Shown: positions 38,905-49,113, counted from the first letter of the stretch. The stretch is DNA of 64,000 nt from an uncultured Candidatus Saccharibacteria bacterium (GCA_946406315.1 CAMJKD010000004.1:1-64000); one strand, 5' to 3'. Program-made: numbers and translations. The notes: generated by a model not told the origin, from the letters alone.

Positions 38905-38910
38905 GCGCTA
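38905..38910. repeat. 6-bp target site duplication of the IS (right copy)
   Basis: GCGCTA, matched by the same six bases at 37820-37825 on the other side. Confidence 0.7.
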
Positions 38911-38939
38911 TTGACAAAATAAGCGTTTCGTGCTATAAT
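38911..38939 (+). promoter_or_regulatory. Consensus sigma70 promoter of the 39010 gene
   Basis: TTGACA, 17 nt, TATAAT: both hexamers are perfect consensus with ideal spacing. The IS target duplication touches the -35 box. Confidence 0.9.
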
Positions 38940-39009
38940 GGGATTGTAAGCTTGTTATAGATGAGCTTAAGTGATGAGTAGTTTTTGGATTGGAAGGGGG
39001 TGCACTACC

Positions 39010-39204
39010 GTGGCATTCAGCAGAACTACCGAGACGGGTGCAGTTTGCACCTATATCATCGATGAGGATGGTTGCGCGTCATACAGCGACACGGAGGGTC
39101 ACCAATTTGAGGGGGCTGTTAATGTCGATGTCCTTTGCGCAATTTGTGAGTTAGGAGCAATGACATACGAAACGTATTTGGAAATCATTGCTCTTGTAGC
39201 GTAA
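39010..39204 (+). CDS. Small SD-led hypothetical protein (64 aa)
   Basis: The ORF track starts at 38971, but AAGGGGGTG lies 7 nt before GTG 39010, giving (M)AFSRTTETGAVCTYIIDEDG. The same AAGGGGGTG stands before the 144-404 gene. No family recognised. Four Cys in 64 aa (VCTY, DGCAS, LCAICE) could bind metal. The unit is promoter, leader of about 65 nt, ORF and terminator. The leader contains AAGCT...AGCTT dyad symmetry. The strong promoter suggests high expression. Confidence 0.65.
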   Translation: MAFSRTTETGAVCTYIIDEDGCASYSDTEGHQFEGAVNVDVLCAICELGAMTYETYLEIIALVA

Positions 39205-39215
39205 GAAACTATTTC

Positions 39216-39254
39216 GGCCGGTATCTTTTCGTTAAGATTAGTACCGGTCTTTTT
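39216..39254 (+). terminator. Terminator of the 39010 gene
   Basis: GGCCGGTAT pairs with GTACCGGTC across a 16-nt loop, followed by TTTTTC. Confidence 0.8.
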
Positions 39255-39259
39255 CTTGT

Positions 39260-41403
<2,144 letters not shown>

Positions 41404-41411
41404 ATTTTATT

Positions 41412-41417
41412 ATTATA
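41412..41417 (-). promoter_or_regulatory. -10 box of queA-tgt, leaderless type
   Basis: Minus strand TATAAT, 8 nt, ATG. Confidence 0.5.
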
Positions 41418-41477
41418 TAATTTTTCTTGCGTTTTAGCAAAAATGCAATGCTCGTGTTTTTTTGTTTGTGGTTTTGT

Positions 41478-42149
41478 ATGCAAAATAGAAAGATGTGGGT
41501 TTATATTGATGAATCGGGTAATTTAGGGAGTAAAGGAAAATTTTTTTTGCTTGCGGCTGTGATATGTAGCAATGACAAAGTGAAGAAAAAAATTAGAAAT
41601 ATGATACGCTCGGCTAAAGTACGATTTGCTGATGAAGAAAAAGCGTTAGATGAAATACACGCCGTAAATTTAGAGTACGCTCAGCGGCAGGATTTGATTA
41701 ATAAGATTATTGCGATGGGAAATATATTTTTTGAGGTACTTGTTATTAGGAAAAGCGAGATTACTTTTTCTTTAACGAGAAAAACACGAAACGTAGCATA
41801 TAATTATTTTGCCGGTTTGTTAGTGGAGCGAATAATTGCGAAATGAAGTGATGATATCTTTGTGACTTTTGATAAGCGCACGACGAGAATTGCGTCAAAA
41901 AATTCTTTACTTGAATATTTGATGATAAAAATTCAAATGGAAAAATATGGTTTTCGAAGAGCAATGATTATTCAGGCGGATTCAAAGGAGGTGTATGGTT
42001 TGCAAGTGGCGGATTTGATTGCGAATACTATTTATCAAAGATTAGGCGGGAGGAATATGGAATTAGTGAGAAGGTTGGCGGAAAAAAGAATGTTAAATAT
42101 CAACGTGTTTCCGAGGAACTGTTTTGATGAATATGCCGAATTGTGGTAG
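41478..42149 (+). pseudogene. DUF3800 protein with an in-frame TGA
   Basis: The first part, MWVYIDESGNLGSKGKFFLL, has the DUF3800 start (YIDESGN, acidic RNase H-like residue). Reading ends at TGA 41844-41846 (IIAK-stop), but the same frame resumes at once as SDDIFVTFDKRTTRIASK and continues to DSKEVYGLQVADLIANTIY, the typical DUF3800 C-terminal Q-ADLIA motif. One nonsense base change therefore splits an otherwise complete gene. Alternatives are a sequencing error or readthrough. TGA recoding genome-wide is unlikely because dnaE ends in TGA. Confidence 0.75.
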
Positions 42150-42152
42150 GAT
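42124..42152 (+). promoter_or_regulatory. Promoter of a possible small RNA
   Basis: TTGATG, 17 nt, TAGGAT. It overlaps the end of the DUF3800 pseudogene. The expected start is near 42159. Confidence 0.5.
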
Positions 42153-42213
42153 TGATTTGGGACGTAAGTCTTATGGAGACCGCATTACGCGTAAACGTCG
42201 TTGTCCGGCGTAG
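42133..42213 (+). CDS. Possible 26-aa basic micropeptide
   Basis: ATG CCG... to TAG encodes MPNCGRIDLGRKSYGDRITR plus KRRCPA: very basic with two Cys. It overlaps both the DUF3800 tail and the promoter proposed for the small RNA, so its ATG would not be on a transcript starting at 42159. It would need another promoter. No SD is seen. Reported as a weak alternative reading. Confidence 0.2.
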   Translation: MPNCGRIDLGRKSYGDRITRKRRCPA

Positions 42214-42255
42214 AACCATGTAGCAGTCCGACAGTGCTCTACGGGGCACTTTTTT
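42159..42255 (+). ncRNA. Candidate small RNA, about 97 nt
   Basis: A 17-nt-spaced promoter upstream and a terminator (AGTGC/GCACT hairpin with TTTTTT at 42250-42255) delimit a transcript of about 97 nt. Internally, GTCT-TATGG-AGAC, the palindrome TTACGCGTAA and CGTAGA...TCTACG can form helices. It does not match the conserved helix-8 pattern of SRP RNA or any tRNA. It sits in the gap before the two-component system. Confidence 0.4.
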
Positions 42256-42372
42256 GGTGGTTGATGTTTCGTTTAAAAAAGATAGATGAAGGCATGGGCT
42301 TTTTCAGTTTTTTAAGCTTTTTTCAGCTTCGCCTCTTAAAATTGATATCATAAGAACATAGGAGAAATATAA

Positions 42373-43032
42373 ATGAGAGTTTTATATGTAGAAGACGAAA
42401 AGTTTCTCGCTGAAGCAGTAAAACATAACTTAGAAAAGGAAAAAATTGATTGCGATTTGGCACTCGACGGTGAAGATGGGCTTAATAAAGCCATTGATGA
42501 AATATATGACGTCGTGATTCTTGATGTGATGTTGCCGAAGATATCTGGTATTGATATTTTGCGTCGGATGCGGGAGCGCAAAATCTCGACGCCGGTAATT
42601 ATGCTGTCGGCTTTATCGGAAGTGGAAGACAAAGTGAATGGTTTAGATGCGGGAGCGGATGATTATTTAGCAAAGCCATTCAAGACGGCAGAATTGGTTG
42701 CGCGAATTAAAGCTTTAATGCGTCGCCCGGCGGTAATTAAAAGTGAAAAAGTGCGCTACTTGAATTTAATTTATGACGTGAATGAAAAAAGTTTGAATGG
42801 TGTGTCTTTGACAGGAAAAGAAGCAGGGATTATTCACGAGTTGATGAAAACGCCAGGCAAGATTGTGAAGAAGGATTTTTTGTTAAATAAAGTATGGGGT
42901 GGTGAAGCATTTGGTGAAGATAATTACATAGAAGTATATGTTTCACGTTTGCGCAGAGTGCTAAAGAAGCTTGGTAGTAAGGCGGAGATTAATTCCGTCC
43001 GTGGATTAGGTTATAAGATTGTAGAAGCTTGA
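42373..43032 (+). CDS. OmpR-family response regulator
   Basis: 219 aa. Receiver domain with the acidic pair (VEDE), phospho-acceptor Asp in VVILDVMLPKISGID near residue 52, Thr/Ser switch region and Lys in AKPFK. The DNA-binding winged helix occupies residues 125-219 (GVSLTGKEAGIIHELM, SRLRRVLKKLG, VRGLGYKIV). TAGGAGAAATATAA precedes the ATG. It is first of a four-gene operon with a kinase and an ABC transporter, an arrangement known from antimicrobial peptide sensing and export systems. Confidence 0.93.
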   Translation: MRVLYVEDEKFLAEAVKHNLEKEKIDCDLALDGEDGLNKAIDEIYDVVILDVMLPKISGIDILRRMRERKISTPVIMLSALSEVEDKVNGLDAGADDYLAKPFKTAELVARIKALMRRPAVIKSEKVRYLNLIYDVNEKSLNGVSLTGKEAGIIHELMKTPGKIVKKDFLLNKVWGGEAFGEDNYIEVYVSRLRRVLKKLGSKAEINSVRGLGYKIVEA

Positions 43033-43033
43033 T

Positions 43034-43960
43034 ATGTTTAGAAGATTACGGAATAAATTTATTTTAACCAATATGATTATCACGTCGATAATCTTAGCGA
43101 TAGCATTTGGTTCGATCTTTGCTGTGACGGTGGTGTCAAATAATAATCGGCCGCCAGAGATGCCGAATCGTATGGGAATTTCGAATGAATGGCGCGATGC
43201 GATGAGGGAAGAGATTGAAAAAGACCGGGCGCGAAGAGTAGAAAGGCTAGGCGTTACGTTGATAATGGTGGCAATAATTACGGAATTACTTGTATTTGCG
43301 GCGAGCTATTATTATGCGGAGAAATCAATTAAGCCAGTGAAGGATGCCTACGAAAAACAGCGTGAGTTTATTGCAAATGCATCACATGAGCTGAAGACGC
43401 CAATTGCGGCGGCGCGAGCGAATTTTGAGGCACTCGACACCTCGGAGCAGCCGTGGACGGATAATGTAGATTCGGAACTTGATCGAGTGGCAAAATTAGT
43501 AAATGATTTGTTAATTTTGGCGCGGACGGATGGTAGAACGGTGGTATTGGAGAAAAAAGATGTTGATTTGTCGATAGTTGTACGAAAGCATATGCAATTA
43601 ATAGAAGCAAGATTGGGCGAGAAAGAGTTGAAAGTCGATGCACCTAAATCAACTAGCGTACGGATAGTGCGGGCGGATTTTGAGCAGATACTGGATATTT
43701 TATTAGATAATGCAATTAAATATTCAAAATCAAAGATAGAAGTTGAATTAACGGATAAAATGTTGCGCGTGACGAATGATGGTAAAACGATTTCGGCTGA
43801 TAAATTGAATAAAGTTTTCGATCGGTTTTATCAGGCCGACAAAACGGCGGAAGGCTCGGGTTTAGGGTTGGCAATTGCGAAAGCGGTAGCGGATCAAAAT
43901 AGTTGGAAAATACGTGCAGAATCCGACGAAAAGAAGACGAGTTTTATTTTAGAATTTTAA
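43034..43960 (+). CDS. Sensor histidine kinase
   Basis: 308 aa. Two membrane helices (around 12-36 and 72-94) frame a short external loop of about 35 residues with little room for a ligand domain. H-box ANASHELKTPIAAARANF with the phospho-acceptor His, N-box DILLDNAIKYS, and G-box GSGLGLAIAKAVA are all intact. The small sensor loop fits kinases that take their signal from a partner ABC permease, which here is broken. Start lies 1 bp after the regulator stop. Confidence 0.92.
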   Translation: MFRRLRNKFILTNMIITSIILAIAFGSIFAVTVVSNNNRPPEMPNRMGISNEWRDAMREEIEKDRARRVERLGVTLIMVAIITELLVFAASYYYAEKSIKPVKDAYEKQREFIANASHELKTPIAAARANFEALDTSEQPWTDNVDSELDRVAKLVNDLLILARTDGRTVVLEKKDVDLSIVVRKHMQLIEARLGEKELKVDAPKSTSVRIVRADFEQILDILLDNAIKYSKSKIEVELTDKMLRVTNDGKTISADKLNKVFDRFYQADKTAEGSGLGLAIAKAVADQNSWKIRAESDEKKTSFILEF

Positions 43961-44021
43961 GTTTTCTTTTAAGCTTCGGCGAGATAATGAGGATAACTAG
44001 ATAAAGATAGAAAGGATTAGA

Positions 44022-45552
44022 ATGTTTAGGAGTATGCTGAAGAGGAGTTTTCTGTCAATCAAGCGGAAACTAGGGCGAACAATCATTTTGACATTGATTT
44101 TTTTCATGATGGCAAATTTGGTACTCGCTGCGATTACGATTAAAACTGCCGTGGCAGCACAGATGGATTATGCGAAATCTACTTTGGGCGGCACGGTAAC
44201 GATTCAGGCCGATATGGATGCGATTCGTGAATCGCAGAAAGAGGAGATGGAGAAGGGCGGCGATCGCAAAGAGATGTTTAAGAATATGGTGCGCCCAGCC
44301 GTAACGGTCGAAACAGCAAATAAGATAGCGGAATATTTCGGATTACGTGAAGGACTATTCTTATGAACTGTCGAGCTCGGCAAACTCGGCTGATTTGGAT
44401 GTGGTAGAATCGAAGAATGAAGGTGCGCCTGGTGGCGGTTTTGGCGATGGGATGTCAGGAATGCCTGGAGGCCGATCGGGCAATTCTTCGGATGACGACT
44501 CAAAGCTTGAAGGCGACATTACGATTTCTGGCATTAATGCCTACGCATATATTTCTGGAGTACAAAACGAAACTTTCACGATTAAAGATGGCGAATACTT
44601 TGATGAAGACTCGAACGATAAGGCGATGATTTCTTATGAATTTGCAGAGCTGAACTATTTGAAAGTTGGTAGCAAGTTCAAAATTAAAAATATTTATACC
44701 GAAAAAGAGATTGAGCTAGAAGTGATTGGCATCTATGATACTTCCGAGGAACGTTCCAATGCGAATGCGATTTATATGAACATTGAAACGGCAGCAAAGT
44801 TTCTGGGAAGTGATGATTATAAGGACGGAAAATATAATGTGAGCAATGTAAATTACTACATGAACAATTCCGATAAAGCCGAAGAATTTGTCGAGAAGGT
44901 TAATGCTGATTTTAAAGAATTATCTGAGAATAAAATGAAGATGGCGATCGACACGAGCGAATATGATGCAATGTCGGGTTCAATTGAGAGTGTAGGCAGT
45001 TTCGCGACGACGATTTTGGTGATTGTAATTGTGGCGGCGATTATTATTGTAACTTTGATTGTAACGATTAACGTAAAAGATCGTCGCTATGAAATGGGTG
45101 TGTTGCTTTCGCTTGGTGCACATAAGAGGAATATTATCGGACAGATTGCGACAGAATTGTTAATAGTAGGTACTTTAGGTTTTGTTTTAGCTTCAATTTC
45201 GGGAACGTTTTTAGCAAAAGCGATGGGGCAGGGTATTTTAGAGTCGCAGATAACAGCAAGCACGCAACAGTCTGAACGTAATTTCGGTCGTCCGGGTGCG
45301 CAGGTGGGCGGTTCGAGTAAGAGTGGCGGTATGCCATCGATGCCGTCGATGTCAGATACGGGCGGTCAAAATATGAAACAGAGGATAACGGCAAGCCGTA
45401 ATCAAGATATAAAGTTAGATATTAATGCGACGCCGATTGACTTTCTGCTGCTATTTGTGACGGGATATTTAGTAATAATTTTAGCCTTAATATTGCCATC
45501 AGTTAACGTGTTGCGTTATCAGCCAAAAGAAATCTTAGCGGGGAAGGAGTAA
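44022..45552 (+). pseudogene. FtsX/MacB-type ABC permease with a +1 frameshift
   Basis: ORF 44022-44366 holds the N-terminal membrane helix (IILTLIFFMMANLVLAAITI) and the start of the extracytoplasmic domain; ORF 44347-45552 holds the rest of that domain and the three C-terminal helices (KDRRYEMGVLLSLGAHKRNIIGQ). At 44336-44338 removing one T from GAATATTTCGG gives AEYSDYVKDYSYELSSS, which joins the two frames without loss. One inserted T in a run of three thus breaks a normal permease of about 510 aa. A sequencing error is the alternative. Confidence 0.85.
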
Positions 45553-45555
45553 AAA

Positions 45556-46203
45556 ATGAGTACTTTAAAAGTTGAAGATGTTTCTTATAGCTACGTAAAT
45601 GCATCAGGTGAGCAGCAGGTTTTGAAGAATGTGAGTGCGGAGTTTAAAGAGGGGAAGATGTATGCGATTGTGGGTGAAAGTGGCTCGAGGAAAACGACTT
45701 TCTTATCGCTGATATCGGCTTTAGATAAAATGCAAGAAGGCGATATTAAATATAACAGGAAGAGTTTGCGCAAAATTGGCGGATCAGAGTTCCGCTTGAA
45801 ATATGTAAACATTGTCTTTCAATCGTACAATTTGATTAAATATATGACTGCGAAAGAGAATGTTGAGGTTGCGATTGATTTTGATAATCGGAAGGTGGAT
45901 GCTAATACGTATTTGAAACAGGTTGGTTTATCGGAGGAAGAAGGCGGTCGTTTGATTGGAAAACTATCGGGCGGTCAGCAACAACGTGTGGCAATTGCAC
46001 GCGCAATTGCGTCGAACTCGCCAATTATTGTAGCGGATGAGCCAACGGGTAATTTGGATGAAGACACGGAAGAAAAAATAATTGAACTATTTAAAGATTT
46101 GGCGCATAAAGATAAGAAAATTGTGATTATTGTAACGCACAGTAAGAAGGTGGCGGAGCACGCAGACAAGATATTGCGACTTAGGAGAGGGGAACTTAGC
46201 TAG
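45556..46203 (+). CDS. ABC transporter ATP-binding protein with altered Walker A
   Basis: 215 aa, LolD/MacB-type ATPase. Signature [12 protein letters not shown], Walker [14 protein letters not shown] and the H-loop VTHS are normal. Walker A reads GESGSRKTT: the invariant Gly before Lys is Arg45 (codon AGG at 45688-45690, one transition from GGG). Such a change normally abolishes ATP binding. It follows the frameshifted permease by 3 bp, so the two partners of one transporter both carry damaging changes. Confidence 0.9.
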   Translation: MSTLKVEDVSYSYVNASGEQQVLKNVSAEFKEGKMYAIVGESGSRKTTFLSLISALDKMQEGDIKYNRKSLRKIGGSEFRLKYVNIVFQSYNLIKYMTAKENVEVAIDFDNRKVDANTYLKQVGLSEEEGGRLIGKLSGGQQQRVAIARAIASNSPIIVADEPTGNLDEDTEEKIIELFKDLAHKDKKIVIIVTHSKKVAEHADKILRLRRGELS

Positions 46204-46221
46204 TAGATTATTTGCGTAATG

Positions 46222-46251
46222 AAAAAGCCGTCGGTTGTTGAGACCGGCGGC
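46222..46251 (-). terminator. Terminator of the 46258-46713 gene
   Basis: Minus strand GCCGCCGGT/ACCGACGGC stem with a TCAACA-type loop, then TTTTTC, 6 bp past the stop. Confidence 0.85.
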
Positions 46252-46257
46252 TGGCTA

Positions 46258-46713
46258 TTAGTATGTTGTAGGAGTGGTATTGTAATTACTGAGTTCGTAC
46301 ACGTGTCCTCTGCCTGTTATGGGATTATATACGAGGCGAATCGTATATTTAGAACCGCGAAGAAGCTTGTACGATGTTTCGGGCGAGACAAGCGTACGGT
46401 TGTGGTTGATATAAAAGTCGAGTCGAACGAAATAATTATCTCCCCGCTTGTGGATACTGCTTATTATTCTGCGAATAGTGAACGGAATGAACCGGGCTTG
46501 CAGTTTCCACTTCAGATTTGCCTTTTCCAGTATTAAACTGCAGTAATCGTAAGTCGGCTCATCTATAACCTCTGGACGTTCGCCCTTTGCGGTTGCTGAG
46601 GCAAAATAGTCTTCTTCGACTTTTTTGGCTCTCTCTATAGCTGCGATGGCCTGATCGAGCTCCTCCTTGGTTGGACCCGTTATGATGGGAACGGTGAAAT
46701 TATTAACAATCAT
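46258..46713 (-). CDS. Small SD-led hypothetical protein (151 aa)
   Basis: Starts MIVNNFTVPIITGPTKEELD after AAGGAGGGG. Residues 15-45 are helical and charged (AIAAIERAKKVEEDYF); the C-terminal half is basic and aromatic (RRIISSIHKRGDNYFVRLDFYINHNR). No family recognised. Like the genes at 144-404 and 39010-39204 it is a single-gene unit with a consensus-type promoter, SD and a strong terminator. Confidence 0.65.
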   Translation of the reverse strand: MIVNNFTVPIITGPTKEELDQAIAAIERAKKVEEDYFASATAKGERPEVIDEPTYDYCSLILEKANLKWKLQARFIPFTIRRIISSIHKRGDNYFVRLDFYINHNRTLVSPETSYKLLRGSKYTIRLVYNPITGRGHVYELSNYNTTPTTY

Positions 46714-46761
46714 GCTTTAATTCCCCTCCTTGTTGAAAATGTGCGACGAGTTGCTATTACT

Positions 46762-46789
46762 ATTCTAACATTTTTTAATAAATTGTCAA
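46762..46789 (-). promoter_or_regulatory. Promoter of the 46258-46713 gene
   Basis: Minus strand TTGACA, 16 nt, TAGAAT, with a leader of about 45 nt. Confidence 0.75.
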
Positions 46790-46862
46790 TACTGATGAGG
46801 GGTGTATTAGGTGGAGCGTTGTAAAATTAACATAAACGCCAGATATGGTGTATTTTTATGTA

Positions 46863-46891
46863 TTGACTACGCTATATGTAGTGTTTACAAT
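46863..46891 (+). promoter_or_regulatory. Promoter of the 46921 gene
   Basis: TTGACT, 17 nt, TACAAT. The spacer contains ACTAC...GTAGT dyad symmetry, a possible operator. A similar ATTGACTACGCTA stretch occurs at 3784. Confidence 0.65.
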
Positions 46892-46920
46892 ATTTTTTGT
46901 AAATATAAAAACGAGGGATT

Positions 46921-47367
46921 ATGAAGAAGATTCTTTACTTTGAACCAAGTGATGCAAAGAAATTTGATTTAGAACGTTTTGCGCAATCATTGAACACTTA
47001 TGCGAAGATTCCGGTCGATGAAATTAAAGAGGTTTTGAAGCAATTTGATGGATTTGAGAACTTACACGTGAGCCGCTTAGTGGAAGTGGGTACAGCTTTA
47101 ATTGAGAAGAATAGTAGTGCGGAAGCTGCGAAAAAATATTTTGAAGATCACAATCAATACTTTGGCAGTAAATTTGAGCGTTTGCGTAGAATTACGGGCT
47201 ATTTAGTCGGTACGTTAGAGCGTTGGAATGATGGCAAAAAGGCAGAAGAGAAAGCGCGCGTCAAACATTCAGTAAACTCTGCGATTGATGACGACGAAAG
47301 GGCGGCGCATCTCGAGAAACAAGCATTGGCGCACAATGTTGCTTATGCGAATTCGATTATCGATTAG
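46921..47367 (+). CDS. Small protein with a class III NrdD-like C-terminal motif
   Basis: 148 aa. The segment RRITGYLVGTLERWNDGKKAEEKARVKHS resembles the RITGY---RWN-GK--E---R stretch near the C-terminus of anaerobic ribonucleoside-triphosphate reductases, but the catalytic barrel and glycyl-radical sites are absent. The N-terminal half (SLNTYAKIPVDEIKEVLKQF) is not recognised. It may be a stand-alone accessory or regulator. GAGGGATT precedes the ATG. Confidence 0.45.
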   Translation: MKKILYFEPSDAKKFDLERFAQSLNTYAKIPVDEIKEVLKQFDGFENLHVSRLVEVGTALIEKNSSAEAAKKYFEDHNQYFGSKFERLRRITGYLVGTLERWNDGKKAEEKARVKHSVNSAIDDDERAAHLEKQALAHNVAYANSIID

Positions 47368-47389
47368 TGTTTGAAAATTGTCTGAAACT

Positions 47390-48139
47390 TTACAATTTTA
47401 TTTCAACATAACCGCTAACAAGTCCCTGACCCATATGCGATGACATTCCGAGTTTTTGTAGGATTTTGTATTGTTCGTATGAAACGGTAGCTTTAGAATC
47501 TTTCAAAAAGACATAGAAAAGGTTTTGGTCGCTTTTTAGCGTTGCTATATATTTCTCTGTATTATTTTTAAAATCATTTATGCTAATCTTTTCGGCTTCA
47601 ACATTTCCATTTATGTCTAGCAGGAATGAATCAATAGAGGCAGTTTCAGCAATATTATTAAGGATTTTGCGATAGACTTCATCTATAGTAAAACCAAAAC
47701 GGTCTAGGGTTTTTACGTTGTCGAGTTTCTCGCCTGTATTTAGATCTAAGTTGCTAGATATTACTTTACTTATGACGTCTTTTGCTGGATTTTGATAATA
47801 ATTGATGGAATATGCAGATAATACATTGTTATAGACGCCGTATTCAAACTTTACTGTTCCATCATTGATTCCTGCACTATATGAAGTAGGGTTTGGGACT
47901 GTAAATGACGCATCTCCCGTGACCGCGGGTTTAGATGGGGTATTGTTATTGTTATCGGCTATATCATTATCATTCTGCTCATATTCCGTGTAGCAGTTTC
48001 GATTTTGATTGTCGATATTTTGATATAGCTCGAAACCGCCAAAAATACAGCTGCAAACGAGAAGAATAACTAATACTGTTATTACTGGTATATGCTTGCA
48101 TTTGTTTCGTTCGTTAATAATCTGATTTTGTGGGTCCAT
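47390..48139 (-). CDS. Single-pass membrane protein, unknown
   Basis: 249 aa. Short cytoplasmic N-terminus, one membrane helix (IPVITVLVILLVCSCIFGGFEL, about residues 17-38), an Asn/Asp-rich linker (DNDIADNNNNTPSKP) and an extracytoplasmic domain of about 170 aa. No family recognised. Minus-strand TATAAT is about 45 nt upstream, with AAGGAAT between. It lies just left of the ychF-linked cassette array. Confidence 0.6.
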   Translation of the reverse strand: MDPQNQIINERNKCKHIPVITVLVILLVCSCIFGGFELYQNIDNQNRNCYTEYEQNDNDIADNNNNTPSKPAVTGDASFTVPNPTSYSAGINDGTVKFEYGVYNNVLSAYSINYYQNPAKDVISKVISSNLDLNTGEKLDNVKTLDRFGFTIDEVYRKILNNIAETASIDSFLLDINGNVEAEKISINDFKNNTEKYIATLKSDQNLFYVFLKDSKATVSYEQYKILQKLGMSSHMGQGLVSGYVEIKL

Positions 48140-48265
48140 TCTCTATATTCCTTATTATTTTTATGTTTATTATAGCGCAAATAAACGAATCGATATATTC
48201 GCATAGGGAAGTGGTAAATAAAGCGATCGGCGATGCTGGTCTATACGTGAGAAAAAGCTATTATC

Positions 48266-49006
48266 TCATTTTGAAACATCTATTTTCTGAGACTTGCCTT
48301 TTCTAAAGAAATAATAAGGCCTACTTCCGAGAATCTCCACTTTACCGTCATGAACAAAGATTGCATCTTCTTCCGGTATAGCAATTACATCCCCGACCAA
48401 ATTTGAGTAATTTATAATTGAATCAGTAAAATTACGAAACCTCTTTTCATTTTCATCTTTTGATAGCTCAAGCTTATTATTTGTGTAGTGCGGGAATATA
48501 GAAACACCGTCTAAAACATTAAAACCTTTTGTCTCTTTCAAACCCACATTATTTGGATCCATTATAGAAATGCTATTTATGTTATACCCAAATATTACAG
48601 CTCCAGCACTCGAACCAAGGATTACGCCGCCACCATCTAAATAATCTATGATTTTCGAAAATATACCGTTATCCTTTAATCCTTTTAACAGTTTATAAGT
48701 ATTTCCGCCACCAATAAACAAAGCAGAATAATCATTTAATTCTTTTTCAGCCAAATCCTTAAAGCTTCTAACCATCTTTATCCCGGCGAAGGAGACTTGC
48801 GATAGCTCTTTTTTTATCCATTCATAACAACTATCATATGAATGAACGTTTTCGTCCATAGCTAAAGGAATATAAAGTAAGGGCTTATTATGATTTATGA
48901 TCTCGTTTAATTTCTGGTTAGCGTAGTAATTTTGTTCTCCAGAACCACCGCCGCACAATATCAATCTTGCGTTTGTATATCCTTTTGTAGTCTTTAAGGC
49001 ACACAT
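48266..49006 (-). CDS. Peptidase S51 (dipeptidase E-like)
   Basis: 246 aa. RLILCGGGSGEQN, FIGGGNTYKLL and ILGSSAGAVIFG with the nucleophilic Ser are typical of the S51 family, which cleaves Asp-Xaa dipeptides (PepE) or cyanophycin. ATG 49004-49006 is chosen because the minus-strand TATAAC box of repeat A lies 6 nt upstream. The track start at 49024 would lie upstream of that box. First (leftmost) gene of the cassette array, and its promoter is supplied by repeat A. Confidence 0.82.
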   Translation of the reverse strand: MCALKTTKGYTNARLILCGGGSGEQNYYANQKLNEIINHNKPLLYIPLAMDENVHSYDSCYEWIKKELSQVSFAGIKMVRSFKDLAEKELNDYSALFIGGGNTYKLLKGLKDNGIFSKIIDYLDGGGVILGSSAGAVIFGYNINSISIMDPNNVGLKETKGFNVLDGVSIFPHYTNNKLELSKDENEKRFRNFTDSIINYSNLVGDVIAIPEEDAIFVHDGKVEILGSRPYYFFRKGKSQKIDVSK

Positions 49007-49012
49007 ATCTTC

Positions 49013-49113
49013 GTTATATATCAAAATATAGTATAATAATATCTAAATTAACAAATGTAACAGGTTGGTTATGAATTTAAAGATTGGAATCTTGAATTAT
49101 TAAACTAACCTGT
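49013..49113 (+). repeat. ychF-linked cassette repeat, copy A
   Basis: Contains, left to right: a minus-strand -10 (TATAAC) firing into the S51 gene, ATATCAAAATAT, a plus-strand TATAAT-like box, and the hairpin ACAGGTTGGTT/AACTAACCTGT (49060-49113, one G-T pair) with inner stem AAGATT/AATCTT. Mini-ORF 49071-49103 reads MNLKIGILNY. The central box is degenerate in this copy. The hairpin ends 1 bp before the next gene's stop codon. Confidence 0.85.

Noticed and set aside
41844-41846. TGA recoded to Gly (genetic code 25)
   Set aside because: dnaE ends with TGA directly before a terminator, and other long ORFs do not contain in-frame TGA.
42159-42255. 4.5S/SRP RNA
   Set aside because: The conserved loop sequence of SRP helix 8 (GGAA-type tetraloop flanked by AGCAG) is not in the required arrangement.
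48180-48262. A further cassette repeat left of the S51 gene
   Set aside because: The sequence lacks the box, the GGTTGGTT arm and the KIGIL codons, so the left border of the array is left undefined.
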